Shown: positions 1 to 7,059, numbered from the stretch's first letter. The stretch is 14,718 nt of DNA from Desulfobacula sp. (GCA_027858355.1 JAQICW010000529.1:1-14718); one strand, 5' to 3'. Numbers and translations: made by a program. The notes: generated from the letters alone by a model not told the origin.

Positions 1-1
1 G

Positions 2-154
2 CTTTATGCTGCAATTCAATTTAGGGCAAATAAAAATAACTATATTGTTTTTACAGGTTCAGAAGTTTTAATTGACCAGCTTAAAAAGTACAAGGACAAT
101 TTACCATTTTATACAAGAATTAAAAAGATTGATAAATACTACACTTTTTCATAA
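2..154 (+). CDS. C-terminal end of an unrecognised protein (partial)
   Basis: This reading frame is open from the left edge to a TAA at 152-154 and gives the last 50 residues of a protein whose start lies outside the window. The piece is lysine- and tyrosine-rich, with a hydrophobic strand (YIVFTGSEVLI) followed by a basic stretch ending KIDKYYTFS. No family is recognisable. The stop lies 14 bases before the next start codon, and a Shine-Dalgarno AAGGAG sits in the gap, so the two are probably co-transcribed. It could be a very short gene, but no in-frame start is visible here. Confidence 0.55.
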   Translation, partial: LYAAIQFRANKNNYIVFTGSEVLIDQLKKYKDNLPFYTRIKKIDKYYTFS

Positions 155-168
155 TAAGGAGATTAACA

Positions 169-483
169 ATGAAAGTAAACAGCGGCCACACACCAGACAA
201 ATTCACCAGCTCAAAAGGCAAACTCTTTTACAATTTTAGCATAGTTGAATCAGAGAAAACAGACGAAACTGGAACCAGAACATCCTTTGACTACGAATCA
301 GTAGAGGTCAAAGACAAAAAGAAAAGTACTGTTATTGCAGCAATCATGAGGGACAGATATTCTATTGATGAAGAGTTCGCCTTAGTCAATAACAAGTTTA
401 AAAACAAAGATAATGCAGACCTCGAATACGATGATTACCAGGCAATGCGGTCTATGATTAAAGATATAGCAAAGGATTTATAA
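169..483 (+). CDS. small phage-type hypothetical protein, 104 aa
   Basis: This 104-residue protein is preceded by AAGGAG about 7 bases before its ATG. The N-terminal half looks like beta strands (SKGKLFYNFSIVESEKT, then DYESVEVKD). The C-terminal half is helical and charged, ending MRSMIKDIAKDL. It resembles small proteins I recall from Firmicute phages, often near tail-fibre genes, that begin with a similar segment and carry a 'YDYE-VEV' strand. That resemblance is from memory and no function is known to me. There is no signal peptide and no membrane segment. The gene is followed by a short hairpin that spans its stop codon. Confidence 0.8.
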   Translation: MKVNSGHTPDKFTSSKGKLFYNFSIVESEKTDETGTRTSFDYESVEVKDKKKSTVIAAIMRDRYSIDEEFALVNNKFKNKDNADLEYDDYQAMRSMIKDIAKDL

Positions 484-490
484 AATCCTT
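472..490 (+). promoter_or_regulatory. hairpin spanning the stop codon of the 104-aa gene
   Basis: AAGGATTT (472-479) and AAATCCTT (483-490) are perfect inverted complements with a 3-base loop. The TAA stop (481-483) lies at the loop. No T-run follows, so this is not a standard terminator. It may stabilise the 3' end or affect coupling to downstream translation, or it may be a chance AT-rich palindrome. Confidence 0.35.
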
Positions 491-513
491 GATGTAGGAT
501 AAAAGGATGTCTT

Positions 514-588
514 ATGGAAGGGAAAATAATAGATCGAATTTTTATAGGTATCAGTATTTATCTTGAGGCGCCTAATTTTAGGATGTGA
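514..588 (+). CDS. possible 24-aa mini-protein
   Basis: An ATG at 514 is preceded by AAAAGGA at a reasonable distance and opens a 24-codon frame. The product begins MEGKIIDRIFIGISIYLEAP and ends FRM. A hydrophobic centre (IFIGISIYL) would suit a tiny membrane peptide, but it is short for a transmembrane helix. The only support is the ribosome-binding site and the otherwise empty 162-base gap between two genes. It may be spurious. Confidence 0.25.
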   Translation: MEGKIIDRIFIGISIYLEAPNFRM

Positions 589-593
589 CATTG

Positions 594-599
594 TATAAT
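594..599 (+). promoter_or_regulatory. possible -10 element (TATAAT)
   Basis: An exact TATAAT lies 47 bases upstream of the ATG of the membrane protein at 646. The bases TTG come directly before it, but there is no good -35 hexamer at 16-18 bases and the extended -10 spacing is off by one. It could start the transcript for the membrane-protein/lipoprotein group. In AT-rich DNA such a hexamer can easily arise by chance. Confidence 0.25.
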
Positions 600-645
600 A
601 AGTTAGAAGGAATTTCTACTAATCATTTAACAAGGAGAAAAGCGT

Positions 646-1050
646 ATGGCAGTCACCCCGAATAAAGTAAAAGAATTCAATCCAATAGAATTCAAAATGA
701 AATTCCGGGCAGGATTTGCAATCTTGGCCTTTGTAGTTGCAATGATCATTATTATGATTGCAATGATGAGCAGCACTGCTCAGGCGTCAGAGTATACCGG
801 CACCATTATTGGTTTTATTACTGGTTCATTAGTAACCTTGATCCTTTCCTTTTATTTTGGCAGTTCTGAGGGCAGTGACCAGACGCCTGGGGCTAAGCCC
901 CCTATTTCTGCCGAACCTGGCAACAACCCCGTAAAAACACGGAGTAAACCGATAGCATTTGACGAACTTGGCATGCCGTATGACGTTGAATTACCGGAAA
1001 CGGACGATTTTGTAGAAGGAGACGATTTAGATGACCCGAAAATTAAGTAA
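646..1050 (+). CDS. small membrane protein with two predicted helices, holin-like
   Basis: This 134-residue protein has an excellent ribosome-binding site (AAGGAG, 8 bases before the ATG). Two hydrophobic segments stand out, at about residues 22-41 and 52-72. The second ends in FYFGSSEGS, a 'GSS-GS' signature I recall from phage holins and other small phage membrane proteins. The remaining 60 residues are polar, proline-rich and then strongly acidic (PETDDFVEGDDLDDPKIK), and are probably cytoplasmic. A holin role fits the topology and the next gene, a lipoprotein, but no endolysin is visible. The function is therefore inference only; it could equally be another membrane-anchored accessory protein. 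Confidence 0.75.
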   Translation: MAVTPNKVKEFNPIEFKMKFRAGFAILAFVVAMIIIMIAMMSSTAQASEYTGTIIGFITGSLVTLILSFYFGSSEGSDQTPGAKPPISAEPGNNPVKTRSKPIAFDELGMPYDVELPETDDFVEGDDLDDPKIK

Positions 1051-1399
1051 TCAACTATTAATTCTTTTTGCTTTGGTTCTTTTGGCTTTTATGAGCCAAG
1101 GATGTTTTGAGACTGGACCAACCCCTTACCAACAAATGACAACTATCCATGATTTGTATAATGCTCAATATGCAGATTATATGGTGACTACTGGATATGT
1201 CAACGAGGATGGTTTCTGGGTGAAAAAGACATCCCCAGAATTGACCGAAAATAAAAAGAAAATTCTGCGGGAAAAGAAAAAGGTCTTATCGGATGTATAT
1301 CCCCTAATTGAAATGTATGATAATTTGGTGATTACCGGCGGGACAGTTCCCCCTGATTTGATGCCCCGGATTCTGGCAATGCTGGAATCCTTTTTATAA
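1031..1399 (+). CDS. phage-encoded lipoprotein, 122 aa
   Basis: The N-terminus has a positively charged start (MTRK), a hydrophobic core (about residues 9-20) and a cysteine at residue 25 preceded by SQG. This fits a type II signal peptide, although the lipobox -3 position is Ser rather than Leu. The mature part is about 98 residues, mostly helical, with many Tyr and Lys. The ATG overlaps the end of the membrane-protein gene by 20 bases, and AGAAGGAG lies 9 bases upstream inside that gene, so translation is probably coupled. An overlapping membrane protein plus lipoprotein recalls spanin-type lysis pairs, but the partner has two helices, unlike a classical inner spanin. Superinfection-exclusion lipoproteins are another possibility. 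Confidence 0.75.
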   Translation: MTRKLSNQLLILFALVLLAFMSQGCFETGPTPYQQMTTIHDLYNAQYADYMVTTGYVNEDGFWVKKTSPELTENKKKILREKKKVLSDVYPLIEMYDNLVITGGTVPPDLMPRILAMLESFL

Positions 1400-1412
1400 A
1401 CCTTTTTATAAA
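1389..1412 (+). repeat. 12-bp perfect tandem direct repeat across a stop codon
   Basis: CCTTTTTATAAA occurs twice back to back, at 1389-1400 and 1401-1412. The first copy encodes the last residues and TAA stop of the lipoprotein. The second copy forms the spacer and part of the Shine-Dalgarno region of the next gene. This looks like a slippage duplication that created the intergenic spacer. Confidence 0.8.
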
Positions 1413-1415
1413 AGG
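1401..1415 (+). promoter_or_regulatory. hairpin enclosing the ribosome-binding site of the 56-aa gene
   Basis: CCTTTT (1401-1406) pairs with AAAAGG (1410-1415) across a 3-base loop. The 3' arm is the Shine-Dalgarno sequence of the gene starting at 1423, and the hairpin begins two bases after the preceding stop codon. A ribosome finishing the lipoprotein gene would open the hairpin, which would make the small gene translationally coupled. The stem is weak, so the effect is uncertain. Confidence 0.35.
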
Positions 1416-1422
1416 ATGATCG

Positions 1423-1593
1423 ATGAAAGATTCTGACAAAGATTTGATCATGGAAGTTTCCAAATTGCTTTTGACTGGGTATTTTACCTATGCTAAGCAA
1501 AAGGGATTAAGTGAGCAGGAGGCAGAAAAAGCGTACCGGGAAAGCCGGGCGCAGTTTGCCAAAAACATCCCAGGAAATTTAGAAGACGTTTAA
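1423..1593 (+). CDS. 56-aa helical hypothetical protein
   Basis: The ATG follows AAAAGGA by about 6 bases. The product starts MKDSDKDLIMEVSKLLLTGY and continues with a lysine/glutamate-rich helical region (LSEQEAEKAYRESRAQFAKN). It looks like a small soluble helical protein with no cysteine and no membrane segment. It is the last gene before the hairpin at 1602-1636, so it probably closes the first plus-strand transcription unit. No family is recognised. Confidence 0.65.
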   Translation: MKDSDKDLIMEVSKLLLTGYFTYAKQKGLSEQEAEKAYRESRAQFAKNIPGNLEDV

Positions 1594-1601
1594 CCTCAAT
1601 T

Positions 1602-1636
1602 AATAAAGGGTGCCCCAGACCGGGGCATCGTTTATT
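1602..1636 (+). terminator. hairpin terminator after the membrane-protein group
   Basis: AATAAA-G-GGTGCCCC pairs with GGGGCATC-G-TTTATT across the loop AGACC. This gives 14 pairs (one of them G-T) with a single G/G mismatch. The GC core is TGCCCC/GGGGCA. The AT-rich arm places TTTATT on the 3' side, as in a bidirectional rho-independent terminator. It lies between the 56-aa gene and the first glycosyltransferase and probably separates two transcription units. Confidence 0.7.
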
Positions 1637-1674
1637 GCAAACAGATTACCCATTGGGTAGAAAAGGAAAATCAC

Positions 1675-3054
1675 ATGGATGATGCACAATACAATATCAT
1701 TGACATTACTCCCGTACATAAATACAATGAAAAAACGGTAGCAATTCTTACCAATTTTATGGACTTCAATCCCGGCTATTCTTTGGCTGGCATTATTGTT
1801 GACCAGGCTGCTATGCTTTTAAATCAAGGGCATCGGGTTATCATTTATGTTAACGAGCAGTACAACCCCAAAAATGATGAGGATATGGGATTGTCTGATT
1901 TGCTTATTAAATTCGGCACGCATATTGATCCAGAGGCTGATGATGAAGTTGTCCAATTCCAAATCAAACGAAAAACCAAATTTATGCACTTGACTGATTA
2001 TGATTCAATTGCCAAATTGACTGACGACCATATGAAACAAGCTCAGGAAGCCGGTGAGATTTATTTTGATGAGTTTAAAAAGGAAGGAGTCCAGGTTGCT
2101 TTCACCCATGACTTCATTTTTACCGGTTGGAATTTACCGTATAGTCAGGCGATTATTAAAACACACCAATTACTTGAACAAAAGAGTATACCGGTAATGT
2201 GGTACCATTGGGTCCATTCTGTCCCGTCTGCAAACCGGGATTGGTGGAATATGGCAAACTATGGAGATAACCATTTTATTGTATTTCCAAATCAAACGGA
2301 AATCACCCGTGTAGCAGAATCCTTCCGGACAAATCCTTCCCAGGTAAAGGTGATTCCCCATATTAAGGACATCCGGACTTGGTATGATTTTGGAGTTGAT
2401 GCCATGGGAATTACGAGGGATTATCCCAATATAATGAAGGCAGCTGTCATCCAGGTATACCCGTGTTCGACAGACCGATTGTCAGCAAAACAGTTATCAA
2501 TTGTTATTCAGATTTTTGGTCATATGAAAATTTTTGCTAAGGTTCCGGTTTTTCTGGTCATTGCTAACCAATGGGCGACCGGTCGGGCCAGAAAAGAAGA
2601 TGTGGAAAAGTATGTGACCGAAGCTGAATCTTGTGGTCTGATTGAAGGAAAGGATTTTATCTTTACTTCCAAATGCGGAGACGAGTATGCTAAGGGAATT
2701 TCCAAAAGGATGCTGCGTGAATTGCAACTTCTTTCCAATGTTTTTATTTTCCCCACCCGGGAAGAATCTTTTGGATTAGTTGGTCCGGAAGCTTCCTTTA
2801 GTGGAGCACTCCCCATTATGAATAAGTCATTGGATATGATGAAGGAAGTAATGGGCCATGACGCACCGTCTTTTGATTTTGGATCCTTCCATAACAATAC
2901 CCCGGCAATCAATGATGACGGCTATATAAGGGCGATTGCTTTGGCAGTCCTGAATAGAGTCTATTCCAACGAAGCCATCATGACCAAGATTTTTACCAGG
3001 ACTCGGTATCACATGGAGGCTGTTTACCACCGATACTATTTACCCTGTTTATAA
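1675..3054 (+). CDS. GT-B fold glycosyltransferase (GT4-like), 459 aa
   Basis: The protein is likely to transfer a sugar from an activated nucleotide donor to a glycan or protein acceptor in the cytoplasm. The N-terminal half has the acceptor-domain look (TVAILTNFMDFNPGYSLAGI, then QGHRVIIYVNE). The C-terminal half has the donor-domain signs. These are VYPCSTDRLSAKQL (about 261-274), a strand IFP at 358-360, then REESFGLVGPEAS, in which E364 and E372 form the EX7E spacing typical of retaining GT4 enzymes, followed by GALPIMN. The length is usual for the class. The ATG has AAAAGGA upstream. The gene stands alone between a terminator hairpin and the structured element at 3061-3147, so it may be regulated separately from the other sugar genes. 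The donor sugar cannot be told from the sequence. Confidence 0.85.
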   Translation: MDDAQYNIIDITPVHKYNEKTVAILTNFMDFNPGYSLAGIIVDQAAMLLNQGHRVIIYVNEQYNPKNDEDMGLSDLLIKFGTHIDPEADDEVVQFQIKRKTKFMHLTDYDSIAKLTDDHMKQAQEAGEIYFDEFKKEGVQVAFTHDFIFTGWNLPYSQAIIKTHQLLEQKSIPVMWYHWVHSVPSANRDWWNMANYGDNHFIVFPNQTEITRVAESFRTNPSQVKVIPHIKDIRTWYDFGVDAMGITRDYPNIMKAAVIQVYPCSTDRLSAKQLSIVIQIFGHMKIFAKVPVFLVIANQWATGRARKEDVEKYVTEAESCGLIEGKDFIFTSKCGDEYAKGISKRMLRELQLLSNVFIFPTREESFGLVGPEASFSGALPIMNKSLDMMKEVMGHDAPSFDFGSFHNNTPAINDDGYIRAIALAVLNRVYSNEAIMTKIFTRTRYHMEAVYHRYYLPCL

Positions 3055-3060
3055 TGATTA

Positions 3061-3147
3061 GCCAGGGCACCGCCTTAAATGGAATTAAGGGTAAAAAGGA
3101 TATAATATAGTGAATCCTCAAACCCCATTCACTATCGGTGCCCTGGC
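3061..3147 (+). ncRNA. candidate structured RNA: perfect three-way junction, 87 nt
   Basis: Three nested perfect inverted repeats fit together exactly. P1 pairs 3061-3072 (GCCAGGGCACCG) with 3136-3147 (12 bp). P2 pairs CCTTAA 3073-3078 with TTAAGG 3085-3090 (6-base loop ATGGAA). P3 pairs ATAGTGAAT 3107-3115 with ATTCACTAT 3127-3135 (11-base loop CCTCAAACCCC). P1 abuts both P2 and P3 with no unpaired base. The only junction strand is 3091-3106, purine-rich and then TATAAT. The element fills the gap between two glycosyltransferase genes, and ATTTTAATT follows it. It could be a cis-regulatory leader, a processed small RNA, a complex terminator, or a DNA-level inverted repeat or cruciform. I do not recognise a known riboswitch or ribozyme. 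Confidence 0.6.
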
Positions 3148-3165
3148 ATTTTAATTGGAGAAAAT

Positions 3166-4302
3166 ATGAAAGTTTTATTTTTGTATATGAGTAAAAGCAG
3201 TACCTCCATCGGGTCTACAAAAACGAATGATTGGTTATTCAAAGACTGCGGAAAGAATTATGATGATTATCAACACGAATGTTATTTTAAGATGTTTGAA
3301 ACTCTTCTTGAGAATGGTACAATTACTGACCTCAAAGTCTTTTTTGAATCAGGTGTTAATTCAGGTCAAGCTGCATTTGTTAAGGGGGCAGAAAATTATG
3401 TAATTCCAGAAATCAGGTTGGTGGATGCCTTCATTGATGATGATACTGTCATTTTTGTGCGTGGGGGCTTTAAGCATTGGCATGATTTTCTTTTAAAATA
3501 TAAAGGCAAGAATTGGTTGATTTGTTATGCAGCAAATACCGGGCGGGATAAGTGGCCTTGGTGGGATATTGTATTTGATGATATCAACATGTCAAATGAA
3601 ATTACGGATGGTGGGCGGTATCATTTTCCATTTGTTAAACCGGTAAACGAATCCTGCTTTTTCCCAATAGCTCAGGAACCCAAATATGATATTTGTATAG
3701 GGGCTTCCAATATCCATGATAAGAAAGGACAGTGGCGGATCATTGGAATTATGCATATGTTTCACCGGTTGTTTGGTTACTATCCATCTGCTGTAATGCC
3801 GGGTGCTTTAAGAAGCTCAGTCAAGACCACTGAAATGATGAAGTCAAATATTTTTAGGGATGAGATTGATACCCCAGGAAATTTGCCTCGAAATGAGTTG
3901 GGTGCCCTTATGAATGATTGTAAAATCTTTTTATCCCTGGGCGAAGGTGGTCAAAATGATCGTAGTGTTTTGGAGGCGCATGCTTGTGGATGTCACGTCA
4001 TGGTTTATCACCCAGGATGCCATACGCCCCTGCTAAGAGATGATCGGATTTCTACGCATGTTTTAGGACACCAAGGCAATACCAATTGGGCAAATAGATT
4101 GTTTAATTTGTTGGAGCATTATTCATCAGCAGGGAAGGTCAGGCGTTCCAATATTTATAAAAAGCGAATGGGGTACAATCAAGTGGTTATTCCAATGCTT
4201 ACTGCTTTTTTCAATGAGTTGAAAGGAGTTAAACCAAATTTGATTACAAAGGAAAATTTAATGAATGATTTTCAATTGTTTAAAGGAGGTCGAAATGGAT
4301 GA
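3166..4302 (+). CDS. GT-B-like glycosyltransferase, 378 aa
   Basis: The ATG follows GGAG by about 5 bases, directly after the structured element. The N-terminus (MKVLFLYMSKSS) starts with a Rossmann-type strand. A cluster of aromatic residues lies in the middle (GRDKWPWWDIVFDD, about 127-140). The C-terminal half resembles the donor-binding side of GT-B enzymes: YDICIGAS (174-181), a strand KIFLSLGEGG, then NDRSVLEAHACGCHVMVYHP (264-283). In that last segment an acidic residue, helix and 'ACG-HV' replace the usual EX7E and 'A-G-PV' pattern. The fold call is by pattern, and donor and acceptor are unknown. It heads a run of six tightly spaced genes ending at the terminator at 7465-7490. The last ten codons overlap the next gene. 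Confidence 0.75.
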   Translation: MKVLFLYMSKSSTSIGSTKTNDWLFKDCGKNYDDYQHECYFKMFETLLENGTITDLKVFFESGVNSGQAAFVKGAENYVIPEIRLVDAFIDDDTVIFVRGGFKHWHDFLLKYKGKNWLICYAANTGRDKWPWWDIVFDDINMSNEITDGGRYHFPFVKPVNESCFFPIAQEPKYDICIGASNIHDKKGQWRIIGIMHMFHRLFGYYPSAVMPGALRSSVKTTEMMKSNIFRDEIDTPGNLPRNELGALMNDCKIFLSLGEGGQNDRSVLEAHACGCHVMVYHPGCHTPLLRDDRISTHVLGHQGNTNWANRLFNLLEHYSSAGKVRRSNIYKKRMGYNQVVIPMLTAFFNELKGVKPNLITKENLMNDFQLFKGGRNG

Positions 4303-4642
4303 AAAAATAGTGGCAAGTGACTCGGATCAAGAGACAACCCGAATGATTTTGAGGAAAATTAAAGAGGAGTGGCCCGAAGTCACTACCGAGAGTGGGGCCG
4401 CTTATAAATCTGGACCGGTCACCATTAAAATCCTACAGAATATTTTGGATAACATCTCTATTGATGATTTCTTAAAAGGACTTATAGTCGATTCGGATTT
4501 GGTTGAGGTTGCTGCCTGTCTGGATATGATAGCCCAGCAGAACTCCCGCAGGGTATCTGTCCATGATTGGGGAGGCCGAATTTACCCGAGGGTGGGTGTT
4601 AAATTAAATTTCCCATGCTCTGATCCAGCGGAGGGTAAATAA
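4295..4642 (+). CDS. hypothetical protein, 115 aa, in the sugar cluster
   Basis: I chose the ATG at 4295 because AAAGGAGG lies 5-6 bases upstream. An in-frame ATG at 4265 has no such site and would overlap the previous gene more. The product is acidic and helical in its N-terminal two-thirds (ILRKIKEEWPEV, then DDFLKGLIVDSDLVEVAACL). It ends in a segment with possible strands (VSVHDWGGRIYPRVGVKLNF). No catalytic motif and no membrane segment is seen. It overlaps the glycosyltransferase before it by 8 bases, and its TAA shares a base with the ATG of the methyltransferase after it, so the three are probably coupled. The family is not recognised. Confidence 0.7.
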   Translation: MDEKIVASDSDQETTRMILRKIKEEWPEVTTESGAAYKSGPVTIKILQNILDNISIDDFLKGLIVDSDLVEVAACLDMIAQQNSRRVSVHDWGGRIYPRVGVKLNFPCSDPAEGK

Positions 4643-5247
4643 TGGAAAGAGTCAGCACTGTTTATAAAGGTGGATTCTTTAAAAATCGGTATAAACTGTC
4701 TTGGCGTTCTGAGCATCTTTGTGGGGCAGTTATTAAGACTTTTAATCTTAAACAAAATAATACCATTATTGATGCTGGTTGCGCAATTGGGGATTATGTC
4801 CAATGGTTCAATGGTAATGGGTATTGTGCCTGGGGGATAGAGGGATCTCAAGCAGCCAAGGAGTTCATGGTTACAAATCGCCATTCAATTTGGGATTTGC
4901 GTATTCCTCTTGATGCTGGATCGTTTGCACATAAATACACATTAGCAATGAGTTTGGAGGTTGCTGAACATATTGACCTTGAATTTTCAGGCGTGTATTT
5001 GGATAATTTATGTCTTTTGGGGGATTCCGTTTTGATGACGGCTGCTCCTCCTGGCCAGAAAGGACATGGGCATGTAAATTGCCAGGAAAAAGGATGGTGG
5101 ACTTGTGAAATGGCAAACCGAAATTATGAGCGAATGTATGAAATGGAAGATAATTTCAGAGGACATCTTTTAGCATTTGCACACCGGAAAGAGGTCAACG
5201 TGTACTCTAAAAATTGCATGATCTTTATGAATAGGAGATCACTATGA
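4642..5247 (+). CDS. class I SAM-dependent methyltransferase, 201 aa
   Basis: Motif I for S-adenosylmethionine binding is clear: IIDAGCAIGDYVQWF at 42-56. It is followed by a possible motif II acidic residue in WGIEGSQ (64-70). SLEVAEHI (104-111) matches the motif before the catalytic region in Methyltransf_11/23-type enzymes. A loop AAPPGQKGHGHVN (134-146) is typical of the sugar- or lipid-modifying members of that group. The protein would methylate a small molecule or a glycan, and lying among glycosyltransferases points to O- or N-methylation of a sugar residue. A nucleic-acid target is less likely because there is no DPPY-type motif. It starts in a TAATG overlap with the previous gene and ends in an ATGA overlap with the next. 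Confidence 0.85.
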   Translation: MERVSTVYKGGFFKNRYKLSWRSEHLCGAVIKTFNLKQNNTIIDAGCAIGDYVQWFNGNGYCAWGIEGSQAAKEFMVTNRHSIWDLRIPLDAGSFAHKYTLAMSLEVAEHIDLEFSGVYLDNLCLLGDSVLMTAAPPGQKGHGHVNCQEKGWWTCEMANRNYERMYEMEDNFRGHLLAFAHRKEVNVYSKNCMIFMNRRSL

Positions 5248-5996
5248 ATCCTTTTGATATTACCTGCACAGCTACTCTTCGTCCGGAACTGTTTAAAAAG
5301 ACTTTTGATACTCATATTAAGTATTTGTTTGGTGACCATATTAAAAAGGCCAGACTCATTTTAAATATAGATATGATTGGGTCCAATGAACCGCAAAGAG
5401 ATTTGCAAAGACTCCTTAATCATGTTGATTGTATTCCTTTTGCAGACGTATGCTTCCGGACTGAACGCAATCCAAGTTTTTCAAGAGCATTTTGTTGGAA
5501 TTTGGGGCAGATTAGTAATGCTCTGGTTTTCAATTTGGAAGAAGACTGGGAGATGCTGCAACCAATTGATTTTGAAAAAATGGTAAGTGAATTTGACGAC
5601 CACGAATTGGTGCATTTACGGTTATCTGCATTTAAGGCTGACGGGTCCAAGATAATGAAGGTTTGGAATAAGTTTATCGAGTGGAATGGTTCGTATTTTG
5701 CTGTTCCAAAGAATTTGCGAGGGACCATAGGATGGGCTGGTCATCCTTCGTTAAATCGGGCAGCATTCTTGCTCTACTTTGCAAGTATTCTTGACCCAGA
5801 AAGAAATCCTGAAAAACAAATAAAGGGGAATTATCCTTTAATAACATATTCCAAATTTGGAGTATTTCATCCATTGAGTACCCCGCCTGCAATTAAGGAT
5901 ATTGGTAGGGAATGGATGAATAAAAATGGGTATGAAAAGAAAGGAACAAATGCTTTTTTTACTCAATGGCAAAAACCAATTAAAAAGGAAAATTGA
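5244..5996 (+). CDS. GT-A-like glycosyltransferase or related protein, 250 aa
   Basis: The start overlaps the methyltransferase stop as ATGA, and AGGAG lies just upstream. The N-terminus (FDITCTATLRPELFKKTFDT) and a strand RLILNIDMIG match the opening of GT-A nucleotide-sugar enzymes. VCFRTERNPSFSRAFCWNLG is followed by ALVFNLEEDWEM (93-104), where LEEDW is in the right place for the metal- or donor-binding 'ED' or DXD element. A tail with GTIGWAGHPSLNRAAFLL resembles the acceptor part. I infer a glycosyltransferase from these patterns and the context. The protein is short, and another sugar-binding role cannot be ruled out. Confidence 0.65.
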   Translation: MNPFDITCTATLRPELFKKTFDTHIKYLFGDHIKKARLILNIDMIGSNEPQRDLQRLLNHVDCIPFADVCFRTERNPSFSRAFCWNLGQISNALVFNLEEDWEMLQPIDFEKMVSEFDDHELVHLRLSAFKADGSKIMKVWNKFIEWNGSYFAVPKNLRGTIGWAGHPSLNRAAFLLYFASILDPERNPEKQIKGNYPLITYSKFGVFHPLSTPPAIKDIGREWMNKNGYEKKGTNAFFTQWQKPIKKEN

Positions 5997-5997
5997 A

Positions 5998-7059
5998 ATG
6001 CAGACGTTTAAACCGGATCTGAGTATTATCATTCCATTTGCTGGGGAGTATCCCCAGGTGCTTTTTACTGTTCAATCAATTGCTGAATCCTTGCATGGCA
6101 AGATTGAGTTTGAAATAATTGTGGTGAATAATCATTGTCAGGAATTGGAAGACCAATGGAGTTTGCAGCAAAAACGTGCTGCTGTAGTTTTAAACAAAAT
6201 TACGCAAAAAGAAAGACGCTTGGTTAACGACGAGGATATGCGAGGGGTGATGACTCCTCTTGTCCCTGGGATGAATGCTATGAAGTCAGGGGAAGCTTTA
6301 AAAGCATCTGCCGGCGGAAATCCCTGGTTACGCTATCTGAAGTTTGATAAACGTCTTTCCCATTGGGAATGTAAAAGGCAGGCATGTGCTGCTGCACATG
6401 CAGATACTTTTCTTTTCTTGGATGCCCATTGTATTGTAAGTGATGGTATTGCCAATATGTTTGATGCGTATACGGATGGGTACTCAAATATTGGGACATT
6501 CCATATGCCGATTACTTATAAGATTTTGGAATGGCATAGACTCATTTATAAAATGGTAATTGAGGATGCTTTTTATGGGTATTCATTTACCGGATTTCCG
6601 TCAATGAAAGATGCTGGTGTTAAGCCAATTGAAGTGCCGTGTATGAGCACTTGCGGGATGATGATTTCAAGAGAAGTATATGATCGGGTTGGAGGATGGC
6701 CAACCGGTATGGGGGCTTATGGAGGGGGCGAAAACTTTATGAATTACGCCCTTGCAGTGACTGGGGCATACAAGTTTATATACCCAGCAATTACCTGCCA
6801 TCATCACGGCGAAAAGCGGGATTACCACAGCACCTATGATGGGACTTTATTCAATCGTCTTTTGGCCCATTATCTTTTTGGTGGAATTAAAGCATTGACG
6901 GAACTGGCAGCTGCATCCCGGGGCAATCCTGGCGCTGTTAAAAATCTGGTAGACGGGATAGTCACCTCAGATGAGTATCAACGCCATCGAAAGGTTATAC
7001 GGGAGAATACTACCGTGGATATTGACACCTGGCGAAAATCCTGGGAAGAAGGAGAATAA
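5998..7059 (+). CDS. GT2-family (GT-A fold) glycosyltransferase, 353 aa
   Basis: I placed the start at 5998, where AAGGAA lies 7 bases upstream. A longer in-frame start at 5926 would overlap the previous gene heavily and lacks a site. The N-terminus DLSIIIPFAGEYPQ and FEIIVVNNHC (38-47) are the classic GT2 opening. HWECKRQACAAAHADTFLFLDAHC (122-145) includes LDAH at the DXD position that holds the metal and nucleotide sugar. CGMMISREVYDRVGGWPTGMGAYGG (219-243) followed by GENF is the usual C-terminal region with the catalytic-base acid, as in polypeptide N-acetylgalactosaminyltransferase-like and rhamnosyl-type members. The HHH at 268-270 is also typical. It is an inverting enzyme by family; substrate unknown. 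No membrane helix is present. Confidence 0.88.
   Translation: MQTFKPDLSIIIPFAGEYPQVLFTVQSIAESLHGKIEFEIIVVNNHCQELEDQWSLQQKRAAVVLNKITQKERRLVNDEDMRGVMTPLVPGMNAMKSGEALKASAGGNPWLRYLKFDKRLSHWECKRQACAAAHADTFLFLDAHCIVSDGIANMFDAYTDGYSNIGTFHMPITYKILEWHRLIYKMVIEDAFYGYSFTGFPSMKDAGVKPIEVPCMSTCGMMISREVYDRVGGWPTGMGAYGGGENFMNYALAVTGAYKFIYPAITCHHHGEKRDYHSTYDGTLFNRLLAHYLFGGIKALTELAAASRGNPGAVKNLVDGIVTSDEYQRHRKVIRENTTVDIDTWRKSWEEGE

Noticed and set aside
1177..3030. Minus-strand open frames opposite the lipoprotein and first glycosyltransferase
   Set aside because: They lie inside well-supported genes, lack ribosome-binding sites and read as low-complexity or cysteine/serine-rich shadow products.
3101..3106. 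TATAAT as a promoter for the second glycosyltransferase
   Set aside because: There is no -35 hexamer at a usual distance, and the hexamer is part of the junction strand of the structured element. It is kept only as an alternative under that finding.
3061..3147. Hammerhead ribozyme or tRNA
   Set aside because: The hammerhead core CTGATGA/GAAA is absent, and the arm lengths and loops do not fit a tRNA cloverleaf (no acceptor CCA, no T-loop).
3061..3147. Insertion sequence or MITE ends
   Set aside because: No target-site duplication flanks the 12-bp inverted repeats (sequences outside differ), and the interior is fully explained by two further hairpins. Not excluded, only less likely.
5377..5586. 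Plus-strand 69-aa frame inside the GT-A-like gene
   Set aside because: It is an out-of-frame shadow with no start signal.
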